Assembly (NCBI GenBank): GCA_902802375.1
Contig: CADCLS010000004.1
Span: forward strand, 1 to 64,000
Source of the DNA: Oscillospiraceae bacterium
GTDB lineage: Bacteria > Bacillota > Clostridia > Oscillospirales > Acutalibacteraceae
DNA length: 64,000 bases
Reading direction: 5' to 3'
A model generated the notes under the pieces. That model was not told the DNA's origin. It saw only the letters and a list, made by a program, of their open reading frames with translations, and searched no databases. The translations under genes and the position numbers were made by a program. The number at the start of each line of letters is the position of its first letter. Positions within the stretch are counted from its first letter, which is position 1. Below are positions 1-7,221 of the stretch, in pieces.

Positions 1-830
1 AGAAATTCGGTGTATTTTGCAAGCATCGTCAAATCAGCTGAATCATATGATTTCATAAAGTCAATGTAGCTATCATAAAAAGCTTCATAGCTATCCATAA
101 CAAAATCTGTGTCCACTAAGAAACAATAATCTTTAAAGCATATAGGCTTTTCGACGGTTGCTTTCCATTCAGTTGCAACATCTGCTTTTGCAGAAACAAT
201 TAACACTTTCTTGGCATGGCTTTCTAATGCACAATACATTGCTGTAAATGATTTGCCAAATCTCATCACCGCATACATTAGAAGTTCTTTTTTATCTTGC
301 TTGCTTAAAAAGTTTGATACAACAGCCTCTTGATTAGGTCTCAGCTTCCAAGGTTGATCATGATTCCAATGAAAGTTTGATGGTTTCTTTTCTGCCAATT
401 TGTAATAGGTATAATTTTTCTCAGGATTCTCATTTTGATAATCATCCCGAATATCTGCAATTGCTGCTTCAACATCATCAACAGTTACATTTTCAAAGAA
501 CTCACGAGAATACATAGATACGAGTTCAGGTTCTGTATCTACAATAGATTTCTTTTTGAGAGTTTCTTCGAGAAATTTATGCACGGCATAATCTCTAAAA
601 TAAGCATCCTCAATAACTGCTGCTTGAGTGTATTCTTTAGTTAGTTTAACGCTTACATCTGAACCTAATGCTTCACTAATCTTTTTGTTCCACTCTTCAA
701 TTCGAACATCGACCGGTCGAAAAGTATCGCCAATTTTCAAATAATTAGGGATGGTATTAGTGGAAAATGCGTATATATGTGGTTCGTTTCTAACTAATAT
801 TAAATTTTCAATAAAATTAATATTGCTCAT
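1..830 (-). CDS. GIY-YIG-like nuclease/SF2 helicase fusion, 5' part only
   Basis: The gene starts at the ATG at 830 and runs off the left edge, leaving 276 N-terminal residues. Residues 19-47 (IYAFSTN...PNYLKIGDT...R..EW) resemble the GIY-YIG/T5orf172 nuclease fold. LRPNQ (163-167), MRFGKS (Walker A-like, 189-194) and VLIVSAKADVATEW (209-222) look like the Q motif, motif I and motif Ia of a superfamily 2 helicase. This order suggests a restriction-type DNA translocase carrying its own nuclease domain. It begins 4 nt after the methyltransferase-like gene upstream, so the two are probably co-translated. The rest of the helicase and any C-terminal domain lie outside the window. Confidence 0.6.
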   Translation of the reverse strand, partial: MSNINFIENLILVRNEPHIYAFSTNTIPNYLKIGDTFRPVDVRIEEWNKKISEALGSDVSVKLTKEYTQAAVIEDAYFRDYAVHKFLEETLKKKSIVDTEPELVSMYSREFFENVTVDDVEAAIADIRDDYQNENPEKNYTYYKLAEKKPSNFHWNHDQPWKLRPNQEAVVSNFLSKQDKKELLMYAVMRFGKSFTAMYCALESHAKKVLIVSAKADVATEWKATVEKPICFKDYCFLVDTDFVMDSYEAFYDSYIDFMKSYDSADLTMLAKYTEF

Positions 831-834
831 ATAG

Positions 835-1809
835 TCACCTCTCTATTAACTTAACAAATGCTTGCGTTTTATTTTCTTTCCAGTCTTTTATAACGCAATA
901 AATGCCTGTATGAGATAATGGATCGTTTTTGGCACATCCAGGACAAGGTTGTTTTTCAGTAGAAAGTTCAAACAAGGAAAGCTGGCTATCTTCTTCATCT
1001 TTGCAACTTTCCGGTATAACATATTTAAGTCCGTCCATTTGCCAAATGTTCCACGATATAATGGTTGCAATTTCTTTTAAGTATTCTTTGATAGGGAAAA
1101 TGCCAAATTTGTTTTCATAATAATCCATAAAAGCAAACAATAAATTTTCTCTTGCAAGTAAAACATTATCGCCCTGCCACTCAAATCCGTATGTGCTTTG
1201 AAATGCTTTTTTTGCCCAAGAATACCATTCGGGCTCTGCATAAACATTTTCTGAAACTACTCTTAGTTTTCTATCAAGAATACCTATTCTTCTTGAAATC
1301 TCTATTGCTTCACCTGTAACGGTATCATACCGACTGACAAGATAAGGCGCCTCGCCGCAGGTTATCTCAAGGCGGTTATCGTTGATATAATCTTGCCATG
1401 TTTTGCCTGATGGTGTGGGGAAAGGGACTTTTTCTTTCGTTTCGGCCCAAGTTTTTTCATGTTCTGTATTAAACATGCCTTCTGATTTAAACCATGCATT
1501 ATCAACGAGATTATTTTGTGCATTACAAACCCATGAGGGTGTAAAAACCTCTGCTTTTTTTCGAATGCGTTCAACTTGCTCTCTTTGAGATTTTTCTGTT
1601 CTCGGCTTGATTACATTCCCGTTATGTCCGGTAATGGACTGAATAGTTATTTGGTCGTGCGGCTGAAAACCAAAGCCACGAGAAACATAATTATCCGTAG
1701 CCCAAATAATATTCTGCTTTGAAGAATGGTCTTGCAGTAGAATAGCAAGTAATTCGTTGTCAAGCCTGAATATATAATTTTCTTTAATATCAATTGTGTT
1801 GTTGCTCAT
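835..1809 (-). CDS. Methyltransferase-like partner (restriction subunit M family)
   Basis: This 324-residue protein resembles proteins annotated as restriction endonuclease subunit M. KKAEVFTP at about 84-91 matches the motif preceding the SAM domain in adenine methyltransferases, and LEITCGEAPYL (147-157) sits where motif I is expected. I see no NPPY/DPPY catalytic motif, so methylation activity is doubtful. The C-terminal region has a Cys cluster (CPGC, later GIYC) that could bind a metal. It lies 52 nt downstream of fic and 4 nt upstream of the nuclease/helicase gene, on the same strand. A modification or specificity role in a two-gene defence cassette is inference. Confidence 0.6.
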   Translation of the reverse strand: MSNNTIDIKENYIFRLDNELLAILLQDHSSKQNIIWATDNYVSRGFGFQPHDQITIQSITGHNGNVIKPRTEKSQREQVERIRKKAEVFTPSWVCNAQNNLVDNAWFKSEGMFNTEHEKTWAETKEKVPFPTPSGKTWQDYINDNRLEITCGEAPYLVSRYDTVTGEAIEISRRIGILDRKLRVVSENVYAEPEWYSWAKKAFQSTYGFEWQGDNVLLARENLLFAFMDYYENKFGIFPIKEYLKEIATIISWNIWQMDGLKYVIPESCKDEEDSQLSLFELSTEKQPCPGCAKNDPLSHTGIYCVIKDWKENKTQAFVKLIER

Positions 1810-1861
1810 ATTTTAATTATCTCGCAATCTGTGTCCAATAATCAGTACTTGCAAATTTGAT

Positions 1862-2770
1862 TTATTCATCCGCAACGCCTAACACTCTTAAATAATCGCC
1901 AAGGCGTTCGTTTACATATCCGGCGATGAGTTCGGTCATTTTGTTTGCTTTGCCGTTTTTGTAATATTCATCGAAAGCATCGTAATACTTTTTACGGTCG
2001 GCAAACTTGACATTGATAGGCGGATAACCGTTACGAATTAAATCGAGATTGAGAATCAGCCGTCCCGTTCTGCCGTTGCCGTCAATAAAGGGGTGGATAC
2101 CCTCAAATTCCAAATGGAAAAGGGCGATTCGCTCGATAGGGTTCATTGTCTGTGTGCGCTTTTCGTTTTCAAGCAATAATTCGGTTATCTTTGGCTCAAT
2201 CAAATATGGTTGTACCGGCTCGGTAAATGCCCCCATAATTCGCACAGGAATACGTCGAAACACGCCCTTATCATCAGGACGGTCTATGAGGACTAGCGAA
2301 TGAATTTGTTTTATAATACTTTCAGTTAGCGGAAGTTCCTTTGTTGCAATATCCTGCACGAAAAGGAAAGCATCACGGTGACCGATTGCTTCCATATGGT
2401 CTTTAAGCGGTTTTTGGTCAATGGTCATACCTTCAAGAGCCATAGCGGTTTCTTTAAGCGTTAGCGTATTACCCTCAATAGCGTTGGAATTGTAGGTAAA
2501 CTCAACCATAAATTCTTCACGCAGACACTCGACCTCGCCTTGTGTTAGGGGACGAAGAGTAGAAAGCAATTCTCGTTTTTGCTCTATCTTTTCAAACAGA
2601 GTAGGAGCTTTTAGTCTCCCATCACGCGGTTTTTGGGCATTTTCGGGAACCATATACAGTTTTCCTTTTTTTATTGTTCCGGGAATTTTCCCTTCGGCAC
2701 ACAGAACACGAGCTCGCCGTGCGGAAATGCCCCATTTCTCGGCCGCTTTAGCCAGTTTTATATATTCCAT
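1862..2770 (-). CDS. Fic family protein with self-inhibitory motif
   Basis: I place the start at the ATG at 2770, preceded by GGGAGG, giving 302 residues; a longer ORF start at 2821 lacks a good ribosome site. The Fic catalytic motif HPFIDGNGRTGR is intact at about 226-237, so AMP transfer (or transfer of a related nucleotide) to a protein hydroxyl is possible. SNAIEGN (about 95-101) fits the inhibitory helix motif with its Glu, of the intramolecular class. The first 45 residues look like a small helix-turn-helix (AEKWGISARRARVL). It is followed by the methyltransferase-like and nuclease/helicase genes and probably heads their operon. Target unknown. Confidence 0.9.
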   Translation of the reverse strand: MEYIKLAKAAEKWGISARRARVLCAEGKIPGTIKKGKLYMVPENAQKPRDGRLKAPTLFEKIEQKRELLSTLRPLTQGEVECLREEFMVEFTYNSNAIEGNTLTLKETAMALEGMTIDQKPLKDHMEAIGHRDAFLFVQDIATKELPLTESIIKQIHSLVLIDRPDDKGVFRRIPVRIMGAFTEPVQPYLIEPKITELLLENEKRTQTMNPIERIALFHLEFEGIHPFIDGNGRTGRLILNLDLIRNGYPPINVKFADRKKYYDAFDEYYKNGKANKMTELIAGYVNERLGDYLRVLGVADE

Positions 2771-2809
2771 TTGGTTGCCTCCCAAACATAAATATATTTT
2801 CACTTTTGT

Positions 2810-2838
2810 ATGATACCACATTTTAGGAATAATATCAA
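2810..2838 (-). promoter_or_regulatory. Putative sigma-A promoter of fic
   Basis: On the minus strand TTGATA (2833-2838) is followed after 17 bp by TATCAT (2810-2815), about 40 bp before the chosen fic start. Confidence 0.5.
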
Positions 2839-2993
2839 GACGAATTTAAGAAGTTTTTTATTTTTATTGTTCCCGTAATTTCCAAACAACACAAAACCAA
2901 AAAACAAAGTATCGCTTAAAGCGATCAGCAAAAAGAAAACGGCAGCGATTTTGTCACTACCGATTTCTTAAATAACTATCTATTTCTATTTAA

Positions 2994-3254
2994 TTACATT
3001 TTAAAGTCAATTAGTAATCCTACAGCGAGGGTGAAGCCGTATTGGAATGCGGCGGTTTCGGAGACGGAGTTCATTTCGTTTGCGGCGGTGTAGTATTTTT
3101 CGAACAGTTCGGCTTGTTCTGGGGTTAGAGTTGCTTCGAGTTTTTCGCGGTTATTCCCCACGAGGCGAAGCAAGTTCCTATATTCAGCATTATCCTCAAC
3201 AAACTGTTCGACAGGTCGGATATTGCCATACCATAGGTTTTCGAGTGTTGTCAT
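2994..3254 (-). CDS. DUF6809-like small protein
   Basis: This acidic 86-residue protein (ENLWYGNIRPVEQF... AFQYGFTLAVGLLIDF) resembles the DUF6809 family, small proteins of unknown function common in Clostridia mobile DNA. Its ATG overlaps the TGA of the upstream TnpV-like gene (ATGA), so the two are translationally coupled. The C-terminal FQYGFTLAVGLL is a short hydrophobic stretch, too short for confident membrane assignment. Family call is from memory of the sequence pattern. Confidence 0.55.
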   Translation of the reverse strand: MTTLENLWYGNIRPVEQFVEDNAEYRNLLRLVGNNREKLEATLTPEQAELFEKYYTAANEMNSVSETAAFQYGFTLAVGLLIDFKM

Positions 3255-3547
3255 ATAAACAACACCTCGCTTTTCACAATCTCTTCGGCACGATTGCGGA
3301 TGTTATTCATTAACCCTACCCATTTCAACTGGTCGGTGGCTTTGAGCTGTTCGGTTACACCTTCGGCTTTTGCCATTTGTTTCACCAACTGAAAAAGCAT
3401 TTCCTCCGCCTGATCATTTACGCTTTTTAAATAAGAGTTCAGAGTGCCGTTCATTCGCATAACATTTATGACGGTTGGTTCGTTTGCTTTCAGGTAATCA
3501 TAATGCCTGCGACCGAGAATTCCTATGTCCTTTAAGTTGTCTTTCAT
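3251..3547 (-). CDS. TnpV-like transposon-associated protein
   Basis: The ATG at 3547 follows GGGAGG and gives 98 residues. The C-terminal half (EGVTEQLKATDQLKWVGLMN, then NIRNRAEEIV) is the signature of TnpV, a small protein carried by Tn4451-type and related integrative elements. The N-terminal part (GILGRRHYDYLKANEP) also fits, although the family usually has about 20 more residues in front. TnpV is not a transposase and its role is not settled. It supports the view that this stretch is mobile DNA. It is coupled to the DUF6809-like gene by a 4-nt overlap. Confidence 0.75.
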   Translation of the reverse strand: MKDNLKDIGILGRRHYDYLKANEPTVINVMRMNGTLNSYLKSVNDQAEEMLFQLVKQMAKAEGVTEQLKATDQLKWVGLMNNIRNRAEEIVKSEVLFI

Positions 3548-3753
3548 AATGCAAAACCTCCCTTGCGGTATCATACTACCATAAGGGAGATTTTTTATAA
3601 AATGTGCGTTTTTCGGTAAAATGCGTGCAAAGGTGCAAGCCTCAAAATTCTATATCTGTTTCCCGAAAGTGACAAGAGTAAGGAAGAAACAGTAAAAACA
3701 AGCAAAAAATATGGGTCCTATTTACTGATTGCTTTATAATGTTGTATAGTTTT

Positions 3754-5271
3754 TTAATTAAGGAAATATGATCTTCCTTTTTCTATTGTGTCCAGTATCT
3801 CTTCATCTGCAACACCGCAGAGCTTTGCCAACTCAACTGAACCCTCGAACGCTGTTTCCAAATCTGGTGAAAAAGCATTTGATACAATATACAAGAAAGA
3901 TTCAAAAGCCGACTGAATATCTGCAGCAAACTGACGATATTGTTCATCTAGTTTATTATCGAGAGCAATCATTTCATCATAATATTGTTTCATTATGGCT
4001 TGCTCTTTCGCATTAAAGTTGGTTTTTGCTGTTTCGTACAGCATCGTACCAACAGCATTGCCGATAATAGCACCGAGAACAGGAACGGGAATAACCATTT
4101 GCCCTATAATCGAGGACAATGCACTTATTGATGCATCCAGGCATACAATCTGTGAATCTTCTAATAGTTTCTGCTCTGAAATCTCATTTTTCCTGAACTC
4201 GTTAATTAAGCCTGCAAAGCCAAAAGATGCCGTTACAATAGCATTGGCGGCTGCAGAAGCCGTCTTGTTATATGTAGCTACCGCTTCTTTGCTTATCCCC
4301 ACGTTATAAAACTCAGGAGCTTTGGAAACAATGGCGGTAGTTACACCATAAATACTTGCACCCCTTATACCGCCTTTAACAGTTCCTATGCCGGTTTCTT
4401 TTATAATCTCTTCCCAGTCATCCTGCGTAAAATCCTTAAGAGATTTACCGCTTTTAATTCGTTTTACAACACCAGTAATAAAAGCCGTTCCTCCCTCAAT
4501 AGCGGCAGATACCGCCGTGGCTTTGCCTGCCTCTTTAAGGTTGGATTTGCTATTTTTTATGGTGTCATCTCGTCTTTGTCGGTCAGTTTCTCTAATAGAT
4601 GCTTTTTCTCTTTTGATTGTGTGGTCTATTGTCCCAACCTGAACATCCTTGTATTCAAGCAATGATGGTTCAATATCTTTTATTGAAACATCGGGATTAT
4701 TCTCAAAGAACTCGTGGACACTCTGCCACTGGCTGTAAGTGTAACCATCACCGCTCTTTATCAATTTGCCTGCATCTTCTTTTGAAAGCGAAAGTAGGTA
4801 TTTAATTGACTCATAATGGTCTTTCGGTATTTGATATTTCTCGCCGTTTTTTAAATAGTCTGGATACTTCTTAATATGTTTTGCTACCGCACCTAGTGAG
4901 AACGTACCACCGGAATTAACAAACTTCTGCTGAATAAGAGTTGTTCCTCGCTCTAAGTCTGACGGTCCGTTATTATCCAACCACTCATAGATATTTTTAT
5001 TTCCTTGAATATTTTCTTTTGCGTTTCCAATGCCTACTTCGGCAACTTCTGCAATAAAACCATGGACACCTTTGTAACTGCCACGATTAGTAAGAATAAG
5101 TTTACGAATATCTTTTTGAGCATCTTTAATGGCGTTCATAGCCTTTTGCATGTTACAGTCTTGCTTATCAAGCAACCCGAACAGGTTCTCAATTCGTATT
5201 TGATTTAAGTATCCTGCCCATGATGCAACTGCCTGTTCTTGTGTTGACTTTATTACTTGTTCTGTACTCAT
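3754..5271 (-). CDS. Unknown protein with hydrophobic C-terminal half
   Basis: I do not recognise this 505-residue protein. Two ATGs lie in tandem; the second (5271) has better spacing from GGAGG. Residues 1-240 are polar and include NRGSYKGVHGFIAEV (about 63-77). Hydrophobic, Gly/Ala-rich stretches follow at about 250-270, 298-318, 338-357 and 380-414, and the last 90 residues are helical and acidic. That suggests membrane insertion of the C-terminal half. Its start lies 11 nt after the stop of the 341-residue gene, so both are probably made together. No enzyme motif is visible. A membrane-acting effector is possible but unproven. Confidence 0.75.
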   Translation of the reverse strand: MSTEQVIKSTQEQAVASWAGYLNQIRIENLFGLLDKQDCNMQKAMNAIKDAQKDIRKLILTNRGSYKGVHGFIAEVAEVGIGNAKENIQGNKNIYEWLDNNGPSDLERGTTLIQQKFVNSGGTFSLGAVAKHIKKYPDYLKNGEKYQIPKDHYESIKYLLSLSKEDAGKLIKSGDGYTYSQWQSVHEFFENNPDVSIKDIEPSLLEYKDVQVGTIDHTIKREKASIRETDRQRRDDTIKNSKSNLKEAGKATAVSAAIEGGTAFITGVVKRIKSGKSLKDFTQDDWEEIIKETGIGTVKGGIRGASIYGVTTAIVSKAPEFYNVGISKEAVATYNKTASAAANAIVTASFGFAGLINEFRKNEISEQKLLEDSQIVCLDASISALSSIIGQMVIPVPVLGAIIGNAVGTMLYETAKTNFNAKEQAIMKQYYDEMIALDNKLDEQYRQFAADIQSAFESFLYIVSNAFSPDLETAFEGSVELAKLCGVADEEILDTIEKGRSYFLN

Positions 5272-5282
5272 CATTGCCTCCG

Positions 5283-6308
5283 CTAAATATTATTATCAAG
5301 TGTGGAGGCGATTGCCTTTGTGTTATTAACAAGCGTTATTAACTGCATCTGATTGGCTTCGCTCATACTTTCAAAATCCTTTCCAAATGCACTCATACAT
5401 TCGCTGTATTGTTTCATCATTTTTTCTCTTAAAATAATCGTCCTGTCTAACAAGTCTTTCAGACTGGTTCTACTCTCTTTCAGTGCTTCTGTGTTGGCTT
5501 TAATTTTTTCTATCTCTTCCATTTTTTCTTTGGTTGATTTCATTTTCTTTTTAGTAAACAGAACCACAGAGGTTAGAATAGAAGCACCTGCAATTGTCCA
5601 GCCGATAGGACCTGCTAAAGCCAACAGAGCATTCCCAGCTGCAACACCACCGCCTCCAGTTGCGACAGCACCGCCACCAAGCCAGGCAAGAGCAGCATTT
5701 GTAGCGGCAGCGCCCGAAAGAGCAGAGATAGCTGTACCGGTTGAAGCCGTGCCAAATGTAGTCGCTACCCATAAGGCAGCACTTGGAGCAAGGCTGGCTA
5801 CCGCAGCGCCTGTGGCAAGTCCACCTCCAGCACTGACCGCCGATTTTTTAGCGTTGGTCAACTCCTCCTTTGCTATCGTGCAAACATTATCAAAATTCTC
5901 TTTTTGACTAATAATAACGCTAAAATCCTTATCAAATGATTTGGGATGATTTGCTATACTATTGATGAGCTTTTCAATATTAGAGATTGAGTCCACCGCT
6001 CTTTCTCTTTCGGTGTATAATTCAACACCGTAATTGCTGAGGACAGAATATGCAATATTGTAATTCTCTATTGCCTCATTCAGCCATTTATCAGCGTTAA
6101 GTATTTTACTATCATCTTTTTTCTCATCAATCTTATCTTTTATAGCACGGGTTGTTTCAGAGGTCTTATCTTTGAGTCTTTTGCCTTTTTCAGCACCTGA
6201 CCTTTTTATTTCGGACAAGTCTATTTCTGAGGCTTTAGATTTAATTAAGTTTATCCCCTTTTTACCCTTTGATTTGATTGTGCCAAAAAACTCCTTATTC
6301 AACGCCAT
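5283..6308 (-). CDS. Unknown coiled-coil protein with Gly/Ala-rich hydrophobic core
   Basis: I do not recognise this 341-residue protein. Residues 1-70 are very Lys-rich. Residues 75-155 and 252-300 look like long amphipathic or coiled-coil helices. Between them, 157-251 is almost uncharged and rich in Gly and Ala (for example GGGAVATGGGGVAAG), ending in ILTSVVLFTKKKMK like a membrane anchor with a positive stop. Helix/hydrophobic hairpin/helix is also the layout of alpha-pore-forming proteins and of some dynamin- or IRG-associated membrane proteins, but no sequence family is recognised. There is no signal peptide. It is the first gene of a coupled pair beside tRNA-Pro. Confidence 0.75.
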   Translation of the reverse strand: MALNKEFFGTIKSKGKKGINLIKSKASEIDLSEIKRSGAEKGKRLKDKTSETTRAIKDKIDEKKDDSKILNADKWLNEAIENYNIAYSVLSNYGVELYTERERAVDSISNIEKLINSIANHPKSFDKDFSVIISQKENFDNVCTIAKEELTNAKKSAVSAGGGLATGAAVASLAPSAALWVATTFGTASTGTAISALSGAAATNAALAWLGGGAVATGGGGVAAGNALLALAGPIGWTIAGASILTSVVLFTKKKMKSTKEKMEEIEKIKANTEALKESRTSLKDLLDRTIILREKMMKQYSECMSAFGKDFESMSEANQMQLITLVNNTKAIASTLDNNI

Positions 6309-6425
6309 AACATTACCCCTAATTTGTGTTAATTCTCATAAATAATATATCACAAAACCAACCGCCATACAAGAGTCTTTCACCCTTTTCTGCTGCTCTT
6401 TTTTATGTGATTTTAACTAAAATGT

Positions 6426-6454
6426 GTGCAACGCGCGTGCAACCGGCGTGCAAC
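6426..6454. repeat. Three direct GTGCAAC repeats at 11-bp period
   Basis: GTGCAAC occurs at 6426-6432, 6437-6443 and 6448-6454, each exactly 11 bp apart, about 130 bp from the 3' end of tRNA-Pro. Helically phased heptamers at this location are what arm-type sites of a tyrosine recombinase or a directionality factor would look like. Imperfect relatives (GTGCAAA, GTGCAAG) occur near 3625-3640. Confidence 0.55.
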
Positions 6455-6553
6455 GGAAATGAATTTAAGTGAGTTTTACATTTTTTTATTTTGCAAACAA
6501 AAAGCCCTGAAACCCGCATAAATAAAGGGTTTTAAGGCTTCTTAGGCAAAAAT

Positions 6554-6579
6554 AAATCCGCCTTAAAAAAGGCGGATTT
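6554..6579 (-). terminator. Terminator after tRNA-Pro
   Basis: AAATCCGCC and GGCGGATTT form a 9-bp stem with an 8-nt loop directly beyond the tRNA 3' end. The minus strand continues ATTTTTG after the stem. Confidence 0.7.
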
Positions 6580-6580
6580 T

Positions 6581-6656
6581 TGGTCCGAGTGACAAGACTT
6601 GAACTTGCGGCCTCTTGACCCCCAGTCAAGCGCGCTACCAGCTGCGCCACACCCGG
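6581..6656 (-). tRNA. tRNA-Pro (GGG)
   Basis: 76 nt with encoded CCA. Acceptor CCGGGTG pairs with CACTCGG (one wobble). Anticodon stem CTTGA/TCAAG encloses loop CTGGGGG, giving anticodon GGG, which reads CCC/CCU. It begins 38 nt after the ptsH stop with no promoter of its own that I can see, so it is probably transcribed with ptsH. The accessory genes at 1-6308 lie on its 3' side, the usual integration side for mobile elements. Confidence 0.95.
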
Positions 6657-6694
6657 ATATTTGCGCCGTATTTTACACGGCATTTTTTATTAAA

Positions 6695-6958
6695 TTACTC
6701 TTCAAAACCGGATTCAACCAGAGCGACAAGACCGTTCAGCGCCTGCTCAGCATCGACGCCGTCAGCAATAATCTTAATGTTTGTACCGCCGACAATACCG
6801 AGCGAGAGAACACCTAAAAGACTCTTTGCATTTACCTTGCGCTCATCCTTTTCTACCCAAATAGAAGATTTATACTCATTAGCCTTCTGAATGAAGAAAG
6901 TTGCCGGACGAGCGTGAAGGCCCACCTGATTATGTATAACGACATCTTTTACACACAT
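6695..6958 (-). CDS. ptsH: Phosphocarrier protein HPr
   Basis: 87 residues, normal HPr length. The phosphoacceptor His15 lies in GLHARPA (13-19) and Ser46 lies in NAKSLLGV, the site that HPr kinase phosphorylates in Gram-positives. HPr passes phosphate from enzyme I to sugar permeases, and Ser46-phospho-HPr mediates catabolite control with CcpA. The usual partner ptsI is not adjacent; here ptsH is followed by tRNA-Pro. It has its own promoter at 7021-7048 and an AAGGAG ribosome site. Confidence 0.93.
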   Translation of the reverse strand: MCVKDVVIHNQVGLHARPATFFIQKANEYKSSIWVEKDERKVNAKSLLGVLSLGIVGGTNIKIIADGVDAEQALNGLVALVESGFEE

Positions 6959-7020
6959 AACATATTCTCCTTTTTTCGCGAAAAAACATATAAAAACTCA
7001 ATATTTTAATCTTTGAATTC

Positions 7021-7048
7021 ATTATACTATATTAAATGTGTTTGTCAA
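7021..7048 (-). promoter_or_regulatory. Promoter of ptsH
   Basis: TTGACA (7043-7048), 16-bp spacer, TATAAT (7021-7026) on the minus strand, about 60 bp before the ptsH start. Confidence 0.75.
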
Positions 7049-7174
7049 CGATTTGTTAATAAGTTCTAAATTTAATCCAATTTTTTAAGCAAAAGTGCTG
7101 TCGATTTTGGTCAAATTGATAACTTTATTTCTATAATTTTACTGTGGACATTTAACTACATATTTTATGCTAAC

Positions 7175-7206
7175 AATTCAGCGCGGAGAAATCTCCGCGC
7201 TGAATT
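7175..7206 (-). terminator. Strong hairpin after the dockerin/LRR gene
   Basis: AATTCAGCGCGGAGA and its exact complement form a 15-bp stem with a 2-nt AA spacer, 16 bp past the stop codon. There is no clean T-run on either side, so it may act as a 3' end stabiliser as much as a terminator. The core resembles the hairpin at 10920-10941. Confidence 0.55.
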
Positions 7207-7221
7207 ATATATTGAGATTTT

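Noticed and set aside
6486..6683. Small ORF across tRNA-Pro
   Set aside because: It reads through the tRNA and its terminator; no ribosome site or protein family.
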